Source: an uncultured Acidobacteriota bacterium
GTDB taxonomy: Bacteria > Acidobacteriota > Terriglobia > Bryobacterales > Bryobacteraceae
Reading direction: 5' to 3'
Length of the DNA stretch: 64,000 bases
NCBI GenBank assembly: GCA_902826685.1
Contig: CADEFT010000003.1
Location: forward strand, 49,750 to 113,749
A program made the translations under genes and the position numbers. This document shows positions 52,658-61,790 of this stretch, piece by piece. The first letter of the stretch is position 1, and each line of letters begins with the position of its first letter. The notes beneath the pieces were generated by a model. That model ran no database searches. It was not told the DNA's origin and worked only from the letters and a program-made list of their open reading frames with translations.

Positions 52658-53224
52658 TCAATAGATGTCATAGCGCGCCTTCACGGTTCTGGCGGGAACC
52701 GGGCCCTGGGCCAGGACTTCGGCATCTCGGAGCGCTCGCACCATGGTCTCCAACTCGATGGAAAGCTTCGGAGGCCGCATTGTTCCGGCGCCAGGTGGAG
52801 GCCGTGGGAATGGCGCACGAAGACAGTTCCGGAAGCGTTTCGGATCGACGATACCAAGCTGGAAGTCCGGCGGACCATCGTGGTGGTAGGTGAACTCCAT
52901 GGCGGGGTCAAGCAGGCTCTCGGCGATTACTTTCAGCGGATCGACAAGCGCGGGGCCGAGGGCTGGGCCGGTCTCGATTTCGTAAACATAGGCAGGCGCC
53001 TTCGGATTGGCGCGATATCTGCCCGCGAGCGCATAGGTTCTTGCCACGCCAAAGGAACGGGTTAGTGAAACGTAAGGGCTATTCACCGTGCCTCGCGCAA
53101 TGTGGTGGATGATGCGGTTGAGACTCGGGTCTCCCGCGGCCCACTGCGGCAGAAAGCCGAGCAACCGGGCGTCACGCGCGTGCCAGTAGGTTCCAACACC
53201 CGCGCCGCGGTATAGAATTGGCAT
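52658..53224 (-). CDS. Hypothetical protein with ADP-ribosyltransferase-like features
   Basis: A 188-residue protein that opens MPILYRGAGVGTYWHARDAR. It then has SPYVSLTRSFGVARTYAL and AYVYEIETGPALGPALVDPL. The order Arg (YRG), Ser-x-Thr/Ser (SLTRS) and Glu (YEIE) resembles the R-S-E triad of arginine-type ADP-ribosyltransferase folds. The C-terminal third (IELETMVRALRDAEVLA) is helical. I do not recognise a named family, so the enzymatic call is tentative. It lies 25 bp downstream of the LysR stop on the same strand and precedes the 87-residue gene. Confidence 0.6.
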   Translation of the reverse strand: MPILYRGAGVGTYWHARDARLLGFLPQWAAGDPSLNRIIHHIARGTVNSPYVSLTRSFGVARTYALAGRYRANPKAPAYVYEIETGPALGPALVDPLKVIAESLLDPAMEFTYHHDGPPDFQLGIVDPKRFRNCLRAPFPRPPPGAGTMRPPKLSIELETMVRALRDAEVLAQGPVPARTVKARYDIY

Positions 53225-53249
53225 TATTGCCTAAGCCTAACACCGGTCT

Positions 53250-54119
53250 TCACCCCAACACTTCCAGAAACGCCCGAGCGGCGTGGCTGAGCGCGCGGCG
53301 GGCCGGATAGACCAGCCGGATCTTACGCTCCACTTTCAACTCGTCGACTTTGATTTCGGCGAGAGTTCCCTGCTCCACATCCTGCTCGACGCACATGCGC
53401 GGCAGAAAAGCCACGCCTTCGTTGCGCTGCACCATCAGGCGAATGGTTTCCACCGTCGGCATCTCCACATCCATGTTGAGGGCGACCTTGTGGCGCTGAA
53501 ACTCGCGCAGCACCACTTCGCGGTAAGGCGAGATGACATTGTGCGCCACGAATGTTTCCATGCCGAGTTCGGCGATGGAGATCGACTCGCGCCGGGCGTA
53601 GCGGTGTTTGGGCGATACGACAAACGCCAGGTGATCGGTGTAGATGACGCGCGAGTGGAGCCGCTCGTCTTCCGGGTCGTAGCTGATGACACCGAGTTCA
53701 AGGTCTCCATCGATGAGCTGAGCGGGAATACGGCTCGACAGCGCGCGCCTCACCTGCACCTTCACCTTGGCGTACATGCGCCGGTACGCTTCGATATGGC
53801 GGAGCAGGTAGAGCGACGTCGACTCGTTGGCTCCGATGATGAGCCGCCCGGTGGAGTTGTCGCGCAACTCGCCAAGCGAGGTTTCCATCTCACGCTCGAG
53901 ATTCTCAAAGCGCCGGGCGTATTCGAGTACGAGGCGGCCGGCGTCGGTAAGTAGCAGGTCTTTGCCGGAACGATCGATCAGCTTCTCGCCCAACTGCGAT
54001 TCGAGACGCTGTACAGCCAGCGATACAGCAGGTTGCGTCCTCAGTAGCTTTTCCCCGGCACGAGAGAAGCTCTTTTCGCTGGCAACGACCAGGAAAACCT
54101 TTAGCGGATAGAGTTCCAT
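53250..54119 (-). CDS. LysR-family transcriptional regulator divergent from the leu operon
   Basis: A 289-residue LysR-type regulator. The N-terminal winged helix is PLKVFLVVASEKSFSRAGEK and TQPAVSLAVQRLESQLGEKL. The effector-binding domain follows with GRLIIGANESTSLYLLRHIE and LELGVISYDPEDERLHSR. It is transcribed away from leuABCD across a 176-bp region with a perfect T-N11-A palindrome next to its own start. That is the standard arrangement for a LysR regulator that represses itself and activates its neighbour. A role in leucine control is inferred from position only. Confidence 0.93.
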   Translation of the reverse strand: MELYPLKVFLVVASEKSFSRAGEKLLRTQPAVSLAVQRLESQLGEKLIDRSGKDLLLTDAGRLVLEYARRFENLEREMETSLGELRDNSTGRLIIGANESTSLYLLRHIEAYRRMYAKVKVQVRRALSSRIPAQLIDGDLELGVISYDPEDERLHSRVIYTDHLAFVVSPKHRYARRESISIAELGMETFVAHNVISPYREVVLREFQRHKVALNMDVEMPTVETIRLMVQRNEGVAFLPRMCVEQDVEQGTLAEIKVDELKVERKIRLVYPARRALSHAARAFLEVLG

Positions 54120-54137
54120 ATGCTGGCGCGCGCGGCC

Positions 54138-54152
54138 ATAAATAAAGTTTAT
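54138..54152. promoter_or_regulatory. LysR-type T-N11-A operator
   Basis: ATAAA-TAAAG-TTTAT is a perfect 5-bp inverted repeat fitting T-N11-A. It lies 19 bp upstream of the LysR start and about 40 bp before the leuA -35 box. A related half-site, ATAAATTTGCTAAAT, overlaps that -35 box at 54187-54201. Confidence 0.65.
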
Positions 54153-54192
54153 ACTATAGCCTGATCGAATGCGAGCGAGGAAAACTATAAAT

Positions 54193-54221
54193 TTGCTAAA
54201 TTTCAGGTCTCGCCCGATAAT
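54193..54221 (+). promoter_or_regulatory. Promoter of the leuABCD operon
   Basis: TTGCTA (54193-54198) and GATAAT (54216-54221) are 17 bp apart, leaving a leader of about 70 nt before ATG 54296. The -35 box overlaps an AT-rich LysR-like half-site, which suggests activation. No leucine-rich leader peptide was found. Confidence 0.55.
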
Positions 54222-54295
54222 GGCATCAACGCACTTGGCAGGCGAAGCAACAGGTCGTATCCGCCAGGGACTACATATTGCGAACGGAGACCAGG

Positions 54296-55474
54296 ATGTC
54301 GCAGGGTAACCGCGTATACATTTTTGACACGACGCTGCGCGACGGCGAGCAATCGCCGGGTTGCAGCATGACGGTGGCCGAGAAGCTGCGCATGGCGCAC
54401 AAGCTGGCCGAACTGGGCGTCGATATCCTCGAAGCCGGGTTTCCGATCGCCAGCGACGGGGATTTCGAGGCCGTGGGGGAAGTGGCGCGGGAGTTCCCGT
54501 GGATTCAGGTGGCGGCGTTGGCTCGGGCCAATACGCTGGATATTGAACGGGCCGCGAAGTCGCTCGAAAAAGCCAAGCGTCCGCGCATTCACACGTTCAT
54601 CGCCACCAGCGACATTCATCTCAAGTACAAACTCAAGAAATCGCGGCAACAGGTTCTGGAAGAAGCTGTTTCCGCCGTTCAACTGGCGCGCCGCCACGTC
54701 GAGGACGTAGAATTTTCCGCCGAAGATGCGACGCGTACGGATTGGGATTACCTCGAAGACGTCTGCCGCGCGGTGGTGGAAGCCGGGGCGCGCACCGTCA
54801 ACCTGCCGGATACGGTCGGGTTCTCGGTGCCGGCCGAGTATGGCGAGTTGATCGGACGCATGGTGAAGGCGTTGGGCGACAAGGCGATTCTGAGCGTGCA
54901 CTGCCACGACGATCTGGGCCTGGCTGTGGCCAATTCGATCGCCGCCGTTCAGGCGGGAGCGCGGCAGGTGGAATGCACCATCAACGGCATCGGCGAGCGG
55001 GCGGGCAACTGTTCGCTCGAAGAGTTCGTGATGGCGACCCGGGTGCGCCAGGACCGGCTGCCTTTCACCAACGGGATCCATACCGAACATCTTTATGCGT
55101 GCAGCCAACTGCTGAGCTCCATCATCACGTTCGGGCCGCAGCCGAACAAGGCGATCGTGGGTGAGAACGCGTTCGCACACGAAGCGGGCATCCATCAGGA
55201 TGGCTACCTGAAAGAACGCACCACCTATGAAATCATCGACCCGAAATCGGTGGGCGTGCCCAAGACCAAGCTGGTGCTGGGCAAGCATAGCGGACGGCAT
55301 GCGTTGAAAGACCGGCTGCAGGACCTGGGCTTCGATCTCAACAAAGAAGAGCTCGACCTGATCTATCAAAAGTTCACGGAGATGGCCGACCGCAAGAAGG
55401 GCGTGCGCAACGACGAGATCGCCGATCTGGTGCGGGTGCACGTTCCGCGCGCGGTCACTGTCGCCGTGAAGTGA
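54296..55474 (+). CDS. leuA: 2-isopropylmalate synthase, short form without regulatory domain
   Basis: A 392-residue catalytic unit of LeuA. It condenses acetyl-CoA with 2-oxoisovalerate, the first step of leucine synthesis. The start ATG 54296 has GGAG upstream. Motifs are [16 protein letters not shown] (Arg/Asp metal-site region), [26 protein letters not shown] (metal His), [17 protein letters not shown] and [13 protein letters not shown]. The protein ends about 390 with a partial linker. The C-terminal leucine-binding LeuA dimer domain (about 120 residues in full-length enzymes) is missing, so feedback inhibition by leucine should be lost or different. The flanking leuBCD genes support the assignment over homocitrate synthase. 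Confidence 0.93.
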   Translation: MSQGNRVYIFDTTLRDGEQSPGCSMTVAEKLRMAHKLAELGVDILEAGFPIASDGDFEAVGEVAREFPWIQVAALARANTLDIERAAKSLEKAKRPRIHTFIATSDIHLKYKLKKSRQQVLEEAVSAVQLARRHVEDVEFSAEDATRTDWDYLEDVCRAVVEAGARTVNLPDTVGFSVPAEYGELIGRMVKALGDKAILSVHCHDDLGLAVANSIAAVQAGARQVECTINGIGERAGNCSLEEFVMATRVRQDRLPFTNGIHTEHLYACSQLLSSIITFGPQPNKAIVGENAFAHEAGIHQDGYLKERTTYEIIDPKSVGVPKTKLVLGKHSGRHALKDRLQDLGFDLNKEELDLIYQKFTEMADRKKGVRNDEIADLVRVHVPRAVTVAVK

Positions 55475-55498
55475 AAATTTCCAACGAAAGTCTGATTC

Positions 55499-56581
55499 AT
55501 GCATCTGAAAATTCTCACTCTGCCGGGCGACGGCATCGGCGTGGAAGTGACTCGCGAAGCTGTGCGGGTTCTCGAAGCCGTTTGCGCGAAGTTCGGCCAC
55601 ACGGTAAAGCTGACCGAAGGCTTGCTGGGCGGGATCGCGATTCACAAGACCGGTGAACCAATGCCGCCGGAGACGGCCAGGCTCGCTCTGGACGCCGACG
55701 CGACTTTGATGGGCGCGGTGGGACTTCCGGAGTTTGACAACGTGCCGCCTTCGCAGCGTCCGGAAAAGGGACTGCTGGGCATTCGTAAAACGCTGGGCGT
55801 ATTCGCCAACCTGCGGCCGGTGCGTACTTACAAGGCGCTGATCGACTCCTCACCGCTCAAGAACCACCTGGTGGAAGGAACCGATCTCATCATCGTGCGC
55901 GAGTTGAACGGCGGCATCTACTACGGCACGCCGCGCGGCATTTCCGGGGAAGGCGCCGACGAACGCGGCACCAATACGATGACTTACACGCGCTCGGAAA
56001 TCGCGCGCGTTTGCCGCACGGCTTTCAACCTGGCCCGCGCCCGCCGCAAGAAGCTGACCAGCGTGGATAAGTCGAACGTGCTTGAAACGTCGCAACTGTG
56101 GCGGAGAGTGGCGGTGGAGGTGGCGGCCGAGTTTCCCGATGTGGAGCTGGAACACATCCTGGTGGACAACTGCGCCATGCAACTGGTGCTGAATCCGCGC
56201 CGCTTCGATGTGCTGGTGATGGAGAACATGTTCGGCGACATTCTAAGCGATGAAGGCGCGGTGCTGGCCGGCTCGATCGGCATGCTGCCTTCGGCTTCGA
56301 TTGGCGGGAAGCTGCCTTCTGGTGCCTGGGTGGGCCTCTATGAGCCGGTGCACGGTTCGGCGCCGGATATCGCCGGGCAGAACAAGGCCAATCCGCTGGG
56401 CGCGATTGGCTCGGTGGCCGCGATGCTCGAATACAGCTTCGGTCTGTTGAAGGAAGCGGCGGCGGTGAACCACGCGATTGAAGCGGTGCTCGACCAGGGC
56501 AAAGTCACCGCCGATCTGAAACCGAAAGGTAAGCCGCTAACCACCGAACAGGTGGGCCAGGCGGTGTGCGAAGCCCTATAG
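55499..56581 (+). CDS. leuB: 3-isopropylmalate dehydrogenase
   Basis: A 360-residue NAD-dependent decarboxylating dehydrogenase acting on 3-isopropylmalate. It reads [39 protein letters not shown] (substrate-binding Arg), [53 protein letters not shown] and [18 protein letters not shown]. Length and motifs match LeuB. It starts 24 bp after leuA and ends 10 bp before leuC. Confidence 0.97.
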   Translation: MHLKILTLPGDGIGVEVTREAVRVLEAVCAKFGHTVKLTEGLLGGIAIHKTGEPMPPETARLALDADATLMGAVGLPEFDNVPPSQRPEKGLLGIRKTLGVFANLRPVRTYKALIDSSPLKNHLVEGTDLIIVRELNGGIYYGTPRGISGEGADERGTNTMTYTRSEIARVCRTAFNLARARRKKLTSVDKSNVLETSQLWRRVAVEVAAEFPDVELEHILVDNCAMQLVLNPRRFDVLVMENMFGDILSDEGAVLAGSIGMLPSASIGGKLPSGAWVGLYEPVHGSAPDIAGQNKANPLGAIGSVAAMLEYSFGLLKEAAAVNHAIEAVLDQGKVTADLKPKGKPLTTEQVGQAVCEAL

Positions 56582-56591
56582 GAACAAGAAA

Positions 56592-57995
56592 ATGCCTCGT
56601 ACCATCATCGAAAAACTTTGGGATTCCCACGTCGTGCATGAGCAGCAAGGCAACCCCGCGCTGCTATATATCGACCTGCACCTGGTCCATGAAGTCACCT
56701 CGCCGCAGGCCTTCGCCGGGCTGCGCGCGAGGGGACTCAAAGTACGCCGGCCCGATCTGACGTTTGCGACAACGGACCATAGCGTGCCAACTACGCCCGA
56801 CCGCACGCTGCCGATCGTGGATAAGATCGCGGCCACGCAGGTGGCGCAACTGGCGGCCAACTGCGCCGAGTTCGACATTCCCTGCCTGGGCTATCAGGAC
56901 AAAGACCAGGGCATCGTACACGTCATCGGGCCGGAATTCGGATTGACGCAGCCCGGGCAGACGGTGGTTTGCGGCGACAGCCATACGGCCACGCACGGCG
57001 CCTTTGGAGCGCTGGCGTTCGGCATCGGCACAAGCGAAGTGGAGCACGTGCTCGCCACGCAATGCCTGCTGCAGCGGAAGTCGAAGACGTTCCAGGTGAA
57101 AGTGGACGGCACACTGAAGCGGGGCGTGGCGGCCAAGGATATTATCCTCAACCTGATTTCGCGCATCGGCGTGGGCGGCGGCACCGGATGCGTTTTGGAA
57201 TACTGCGGTTCGACGATTCGGTCGCTTTCGATGGAAGAGCGGATGACCGTCTGTAACATGTCGATCGAAGGCGGTGCGCGCGCCGGCCTGGTGGCGCCCG
57301 ACGATGTGACTTACCAGTTCCTCAACGGGCGCCGCTTCGTCCCCAAAGGCGCGGCCTGGGAGGCGGCGGTGGCAAGGTGGAAACAACTGCCGACCGACGA
57401 CGGCGCCACTTACGACCGCACGATCTCGATCGACGCCGATGCGCTGGAGCCGATGATTACGTTCGGCACCAATCCGGGCCAGGGCGTCGCGATTTCACAG
57501 CCCGTGCCCGATCCTTCGGGTGTGGCCGATCCGATTGAGCGCGAGTCGCTGGCGAAGGCCTTGCAGTACATGGCGCTTGAACCGGGCAAGCCGCTGCTCG
57601 GCCGCAAGATCGACGTGGTGTTTATCGGAAGCTGTACCAATTCGCGTATGAGCGATCTGCGCGCGGCGGCTTCGGTGTTGAAGGGCCGCAAGGTGAATCC
57701 CGGTGTGCGCGTCATGGTGGTGCCGGGATCGATGGAGATCAAGCGCCAGGCGCAGGCCGAGGGCCTGGACCGTGTGTTTCGCGACGCGGGGGCGGAGTGG
57801 CGGGAAGCCGGCTGCTCGATGTGCATTGCGATGAACGGCGATCAGCTTCAGCCAGGCCAATACAGCGTGTCGACTTCGAACCGCAACTTCGAAGGCCGGC
57901 AGGGCAAGGGCGGGCGCACGCTGCTGGCAAGTCCGCTGACCGCGGCCGCTTCGGCGGTGACGGGAGTGGTGACCGACGTGAGGACCATGCTGTGA
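56592..57995 (+). CDS. leuC: 3-isopropylmalate dehydratase large subunit
   Basis: A 467-residue aconitase-family subunit. It holds a [4Fe-4S] cluster ligated by cysteines in [17 protein letters not shown] and [18 protein letters not shown]. Other signatures are [37 protein letters not shown] and [20 protein letters not shown]. With LeuD it isomerises 2- to 3-isopropylmalate. The TGA overlaps the GTG start of leuD as GTGA, ensuring balanced subunit translation. Confidence 0.97.
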   Translation: MPRTIIEKLWDSHVVHEQQGNPALLYIDLHLVHEVTSPQAFAGLRARGLKVRRPDLTFATTDHSVPTTPDRTLPIVDKIAATQVAQLAANCAEFDIPCLGYQDKDQGIVHVIGPEFGLTQPGQTVVCGDSHTATHGAFGALAFGIGTSEVEHVLATQCLLQRKSKTFQVKVDGTLKRGVAAKDIILNLISRIGVGGGTGCVLEYCGSTIRSLSMEERMTVCNMSIEGGARAGLVAPDDVTYQFLNGRRFVPKGAAWEAAVARWKQLPTDDGATYDRTISIDADALEPMITFGTNPGQGVAISQPVPDPSGVADPIERESLAKALQYMALEPGKPLLGRKIDVVFIGSCTNSRMSDLRAAASVLKGRKVNPGVRVMVVPGSMEIKRQAQAEGLDRVFRDAGAEWREAGCSMCIAMNGDQLQPGQYSVSTSNRNFEGRQGKGGRTLLASPLTAAASAVTGVVTDVRTML

Positions 57996-58588
57996 CGAAA
58001 TTTACGACCTTCTCTTCGCCATACGTTTCGATGGCGGTGGATAACATCGACACCGATCAGATCATTCCCGCGCGATTTTTGAAGACGATTTCCAAGGATG
58101 GCCTGGGCGATCAGCTATTCAACGACTGGCGCTATGAAGCCGACGGGACGCCGAAGCCGGATTTCATTCTCAATCAGGCGGCTTCGAAGACGAAGCAGAT
58201 CCTGCTGGCGGGCGATAACTTCGGCTGCGGCAGCTCGCGCGAGCATGCGCCGTGGGCGTTGACGCAGTACGGGTTCCGGGCGGTCATCAGCACTTCGTTC
58301 GCCGATATCTTCAAGGGCAATTCGCTCAAGAACGCTCTGCTGCCGATCGTGGTGCCGGCGGCGGTGCATACGGAGTTGTTCGCGCATCCGGATTGGACGC
58401 TGACGGTGGACCTGGAGGCGCGGACGCTGGGGTTGCCGGACGGGCGGAAGGTCGAGTTCGCGGTGGACAGCTTTTCGCGGCATTGTTTGCTTGAAGGGAT
58501 CGATGAGTTGGGATATATCCAGCAGCAGGGAGGTTCGATACGGGCGTTTGAGGCGGGGCGGGTAGGGTCGATTAATACACTGGCGTGA
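57992..58588 (+). CDS. leuD: 3-isopropylmalate dehydratase small subunit
   Basis: A 198-residue swivelling-domain subunit. It reads [60 protein letters not shown] and [16 protein letters not shown], all typical of LeuD. The GTG start at 57992 overlaps the leuC stop; the frame is open further upstream but only inside leuC. The stop overlaps the GTG of the following methyltransferase gene in the same GTGA manner. Confidence 0.96.
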   Translation: MTKFTTFSSPYVSMAVDNIDTDQIIPARFLKTISKDGLGDQLFNDWRYEADGTPKPDFILNQAASKTKQILLAGDNFGCGSSREHAPWALTQYGFRAVISTSFADIFKGNSLKNALLPIVVPAAVHTELFAHPDWTLTVDLEARTLGLPDGRKVEFAVDSFSRHCLLEGIDELGYIQQQGGSIRAFEAGRVGSINTLA

Positions 58589-59364
58589 GCCAGTTCCACC
58601 AGTCCGATCCGCGCATTCTGGGGCGGCGTACGCTCGAAGGGAGTTTTCGGCACCTGGTCGCGCGGCTTGGTCCCGGCATGTCGGTGCTCGACGCCGGCTG
58701 CGGAACGGGAAGCATCACGGCGGGCATGGCGCGGCGGGTGGGTGCTACCGGACGGGTGAAGGGGATTGACCGCGATGCGGCGCTGATTGCGATCGCACGG
58801 CGGGACCACCGGGAGCAGGCGAACCTTTCGTTCGATCCATGCGACATTTCAGAGGCGAACTTCGAATCGGAGTTCGACGTTGTCAGCGCCGCTCGCACCC
58901 TTCAGTGGATCGGCGATCCGCCGGCCGCGCTGGCGAACATGGTGAAGGCGGCGAAGCCTGGCGGTCTGATCGCGGTCCTCGACTACGACCACACGACGAG
59001 CCTGTGGATACCCGCTCCGCCACGAAGCTTTCAGAGTTTCTATCATGCCTTTCTCGACTGGCGGTCGGCCAACGGCTGGGACAACCGGATCGCGGTTCAT
59101 CTGCGCGATCTGTTCGAGTCGGCAGGCCTTGAGAACGTGGAGGTACTTGATAGCGACGAAGTCTATTCCGACGCTGGCAGTGAGATCTGGCTGAAGGTCA
59201 TCGAGTCGCTCGGCCCGGCGCTGCGACAGGGTGGCTTCAATTTCGATCCTGCCGTTGAAGTGGAGTATTCGCGATGGCTGGCCGAGGGTTTCGAGGGCCA
59301 GGTGTTGTCGATGAAGACGGCGTTCGGAACGAAGCCTAAACCTCTGGCTCCCAGATATAGGTAA
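58585..59364 (+). CDS. SAM-dependent methyltransferase, coupled to the leu operon
   Basis: A 259-residue class I methyltransferase. Motif I is SVLDAGCGTGSITAGMARRV, the acidic loop KGIDRDAALIAIARR, then FDVVSAARTLQWIGDPPAAL and MVKAAKPGGLIAVLDYDHT. These match the Methyltransf_11/UbiE-like group, and the substrate is unknown. The GTG start 58585 overlaps the leuD stop, so it is translated as the last member of leuABCD. A link with leucine synthesis is not obvious. Its 3' end overlaps the convergent Uma2 gene by 29 bp. Confidence 0.86.
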   Translation: MSQFHQSDPRILGRRTLEGSFRHLVARLGPGMSVLDAGCGTGSITAGMARRVGATGRVKGIDRDAALIAIARRDHREQANLSFDPCDISEANFESEFDVVSAARTLQWIGDPPAALANMVKAAKPGGLIAVLDYDHTTSLWIPAPPRSFQSFYHAFLDWRSANGWDNRIAVHLRDLFESAGLENVEVLDSDEVYSDAGSEIWLKVIESLGPALRQGGFNFDPAVEVEYSRWLAEGFEGQVLSMKTAFGTKPKPLAPRYR

Positions 59365-59965
59365 GATCGAGGCTGAAGCCCAAAAGTTCAGGTTCCCCAG
59401 ACACGGTCACCGGCTGAACCAGCATCTGGGGCGCCGCGCCGGGGCGGTACACTTCAACCCGCCGCTCTAAAGGATCGATCAACCAGCCGAGCCGGGCTCC
59501 GTTGCCGAGATACTCCCGCATCTTTTCCCGCACCATGGGTAGCCGGTCGCTCTTTGATCGGAGTTCGGCCACGAAATCGGGGCACAAGGGCAGGTACTCG
59601 CTTTTCTGCTCCGGCGTCAAGGCTTCAAGCCGGGACTTCAGCACCCAGGCGGCATCGGGAGACCGGTTGGAGCCATTGGGCAGGTCAAACCCGGTGGACG
59701 AGTCGAAGGCGACGCCCCGGCCGTCCTGCCGCGCCCAGTTTCGAACCTGGGCCGACAGTTCACTGTTTTGGTATCCAGTGCGGCTGTGCGCCGCGGGCAT
59801 GATGATCACCTCGCCCTGCGCCGTCCGTTCGATGCGCAGGTCCGGATTGCCAGCTACGAAGGCGCGATAGTCCTCGCGGCTCATCCGGCGCTGCGTTGTC
59901 AGTTGAACAAGCCAGTCTGGTGAATTCAACCCGAGCGAATCCAGAGACACCTGCATTCTCGGCAT
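59336..59965 (-). CDS. Uma2-family (DUF820) restriction-endonuclease-fold protein, second copy
   Basis: A 209-residue Uma2 protein. It shows RMSREDYRAFVAGNPDLRIE, IIMPAAHSRTGYQNSELSAQ, FDSSTGFDLPNGSNRSPDAA, FVAELRSKSDRLPMVREKMR and GARLGWLIDPLERRVEVYRP. The predicted PD-(D/E)xK residues (SPDAA, VAEL-SKSD) are kept. It is only distantly similar to the copy at 8487-9083. It stands alone, as many Uma2 genes do, and its role is not known. Confidence 0.88.
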   Translation of the reverse strand: MPRMQVSLDSLGLNSPDWLVQLTTQRRMSREDYRAFVAGNPDLRIERTAQGEVIIMPAAHSRTGYQNSELSAQVRNWARQDGRGVAFDSSTGFDLPNGSNRSPDAAWVLKSRLEALTPEQKSEYLPLCPDFVAELRSKSDRLPMVREKMREYLGNGARLGWLIDPLERRVEVYRPGAAPQMLVQPVTVSGEPELLGFSLDLTYIWEPEV

Positions 59966-59983
59966 CCTAATCGGATCTTAACA

Positions 59984-61771
59984 TCACTCCGCCGCCGCCC
60001 GCCGTCCGAATGCCGGGCTGATGTGGCAATGCTGGCAGACCGAAGTCTGTACCTGCCGGTCGATCTTATGCGACGCCGTCCGAAAGGGAGCCATTTCGCC
60101 ATGGCAGCCCAGGCAGTTCCATTTCCGCGCCAGCACCAGCTTGTGCGCCTCCTCGAAATGCCAGTAGCCGTTGCGCCGGGCGCTCGTAAGCTTCGGCAGG
60201 TCGTGGCAACCGGTACAGGTGGCGGCGTACTTCAACGGCGCGGCCTTGGGCGCCGTGCGGATTTCGGTGAGCGCGGCAGCGGCGGGCTTGCGATCCGCCG
60301 TTGCCGCCACGGTCTGCGCCGCCACGCGCCCCATCAGAATCGACGGCCCGAGAAAAGTTCCCTCCATGCCGTGCTTTCCGTTGATGCCTGCGAATCCGGT
60401 CGCCTCGCCCGCCGCAAGCAGCCCGGGCACGGGCTCGCCGCGTTCATTGAGAACACGGCATTGGCTATCGACACGGATGCCGCCGCCGCTCTTGCGGATC
60501 AGGATATACATCGGCGCCGCGTAAAAAGGCGGCTGCAGGATGCGCGTGGGAGGAATGAAGAAGCCGCGCGACCTGGGCGCTTTGGGGCCGAAGCGTTGGA
60601 ACTCGGTATCCTCGCCGGCCTCTACCATCGCGTTGTAACGCTCGACGGTCGCCTTCAAAACGTCCGGCGGCAGCCCGGCATTCGATGCCAGTTGTTCAAT
60701 GGTCTCGCCGCGTTTGATCAGATCCGATTTCTCGAAGATCTCCTCCACGCGATCCTGCGTGAAGCCGGAATGCACCACGCGGAAACCGCGGCGGCCCGCG
60801 CTGTCGAAGATGGCCCAGAACCGCGCCGGATTCTGTTTGGCGATCTCGGGCACGGTGATCTTCGGCTCGTGTTGTTCGAGCACGAAGCGCTTGCCCTGAG
60901 CGTTCACCCAGATGGAAGTGAAGCTGTTGGCGAAGAAGCCGCGCTTGCCTTCGGGATCGAACGGGTCGGGCAGGCCGTTGCCGTAGTTCCACTGGTGATC
61001 GAGCTTGCCGGATGTGCCGCCCGCCTCGCGCGCCAGGTCCATGCCCACGCCGGTGGCGAAGAAGCCGCCGCCCACCAGCACGCGATCGGGCACCGGCATG
61101 TGCGGCGGCCAGTTGGCGCGCACGATGTCGAGGTTTGCGGCGTAGCCTCCAGTGCTCAATAGCACCGCGCCGCCGGTCAACTCGCTCTTGCGGCCGGTGC
61201 GCAGGTTCTCCATGCGCACTCCGGTCACTTTGCCACCGGTGACCAGGAGTCCGGTGACTTTCGAGTTTTGAAGGAATGTCACGCCACCCTGCTTGAGGAT
61301 CGCTCGCTGCAGAGGAACGATGAGGCCGACTCCCTGTCCGGTGGGCACATGAAACCGCGCGACGCTATTGCCGGCGCCGTTGAGGAACGCGCTGGGGAAC
61401 TCGGTGCCGAGCGCGGTCATCCAATCGTAGATTTCGGTCTTCGATCGGGTGACGTAGAAGCGAACGAATTCTTCGTTGGCGTCCTCACCCCAGGCGAGGA
61501 AATCGCGCATGGCGAGTTCCGGCGTGTCGTCGATTTTCATCCTTTGTTGAACCGGCGATCCGACGATGGACAGGCCGCCCGACGAGATGACGGCATGGCC
61601 GCCGGAGACCGAGTTCCGTTCGACGACGGTGACCGCCAGTCCGGCCCGGGCGCCTTCGAGCGCGGCCGAGAGACCGGCGATGCCGCCGCCCACGACGATC
61701 AGGTCTGGTGGCGCGGAAAGTATTGGAAACAATACGGAAAAGTAAAGACAGGCGAGACGGGGCCGGAGCAT
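59984..61771 (-). CDS. Exported FAD-dependent oxidoreductase fused to a triheme cytochrome-c-like tail
   Basis: About 595 residues from ATG 61771 (GGAGAA upstream). A signal peptide (LACLYFSVLFPILSAPP) precedes the FAD-binding motif LIVVGGGIAGLSAALEGARA. The fold matches the fumarate-reductase/flavocytochrome-c family, with GGHAVISSGGLSIVG, GAVLLSTGGYAANLDIV and GLLAAGEATGFAGINGKHGM. The last ~80 residues contain three CxxCH motifs (CTGCH, CLGCH, CQHCH) plus extra His residues that could be axial ligands. Known flavocytochromes c usually carry hemes at the N-terminus or on a partner. A periplasmic electron-transfer reductase or dehydrogenase is likely, with an unknown substrate. It follows the DapA-like gene by 19 bp. 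Confidence 0.9.
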   Translation of the reverse strand: MLRPRLACLYFSVLFPILSAPPDLIVVGGGIAGLSAALEGARAGLAVTVVERNSVSGGHAVISSGGLSIVGSPVQQRMKIDDTPELAMRDFLAWGEDANEEFVRFYVTRSKTEIYDWMTALGTEFPSAFLNGAGNSVARFHVPTGQGVGLIVPLQRAILKQGGVTFLQNSKVTGLLVTGGKVTGVRMENLRTGRKSELTGGAVLLSTGGYAANLDIVRANWPPHMPVPDRVLVGGGFFATGVGMDLAREAGGTSGKLDHQWNYGNGLPDPFDPEGKRGFFANSFTSIWVNAQGKRFVLEQHEPKITVPEIAKQNPARFWAIFDSAGRRGFRVVHSGFTQDRVEEIFEKSDLIKRGETIEQLASNAGLPPDVLKATVERYNAMVEAGEDTEFQRFGPKAPRSRGFFIPPTRILQPPFYAAPMYILIRKSGGGIRVDSQCRVLNERGEPVPGLLAAGEATGFAGINGKHGMEGTFLGPSILMGRVAAQTVAATADRKPAAAALTEIRTAPKAAPLKYAATCTGCHDLPKLTSARRNGYWHFEEAHKLVLARKWNCLGCHGEMAPFRTASHKIDRQVQTSVCQHCHISPAFGRRAAAE

Positions 61772-61790
61772 TTCTCCGATGATACACGCC

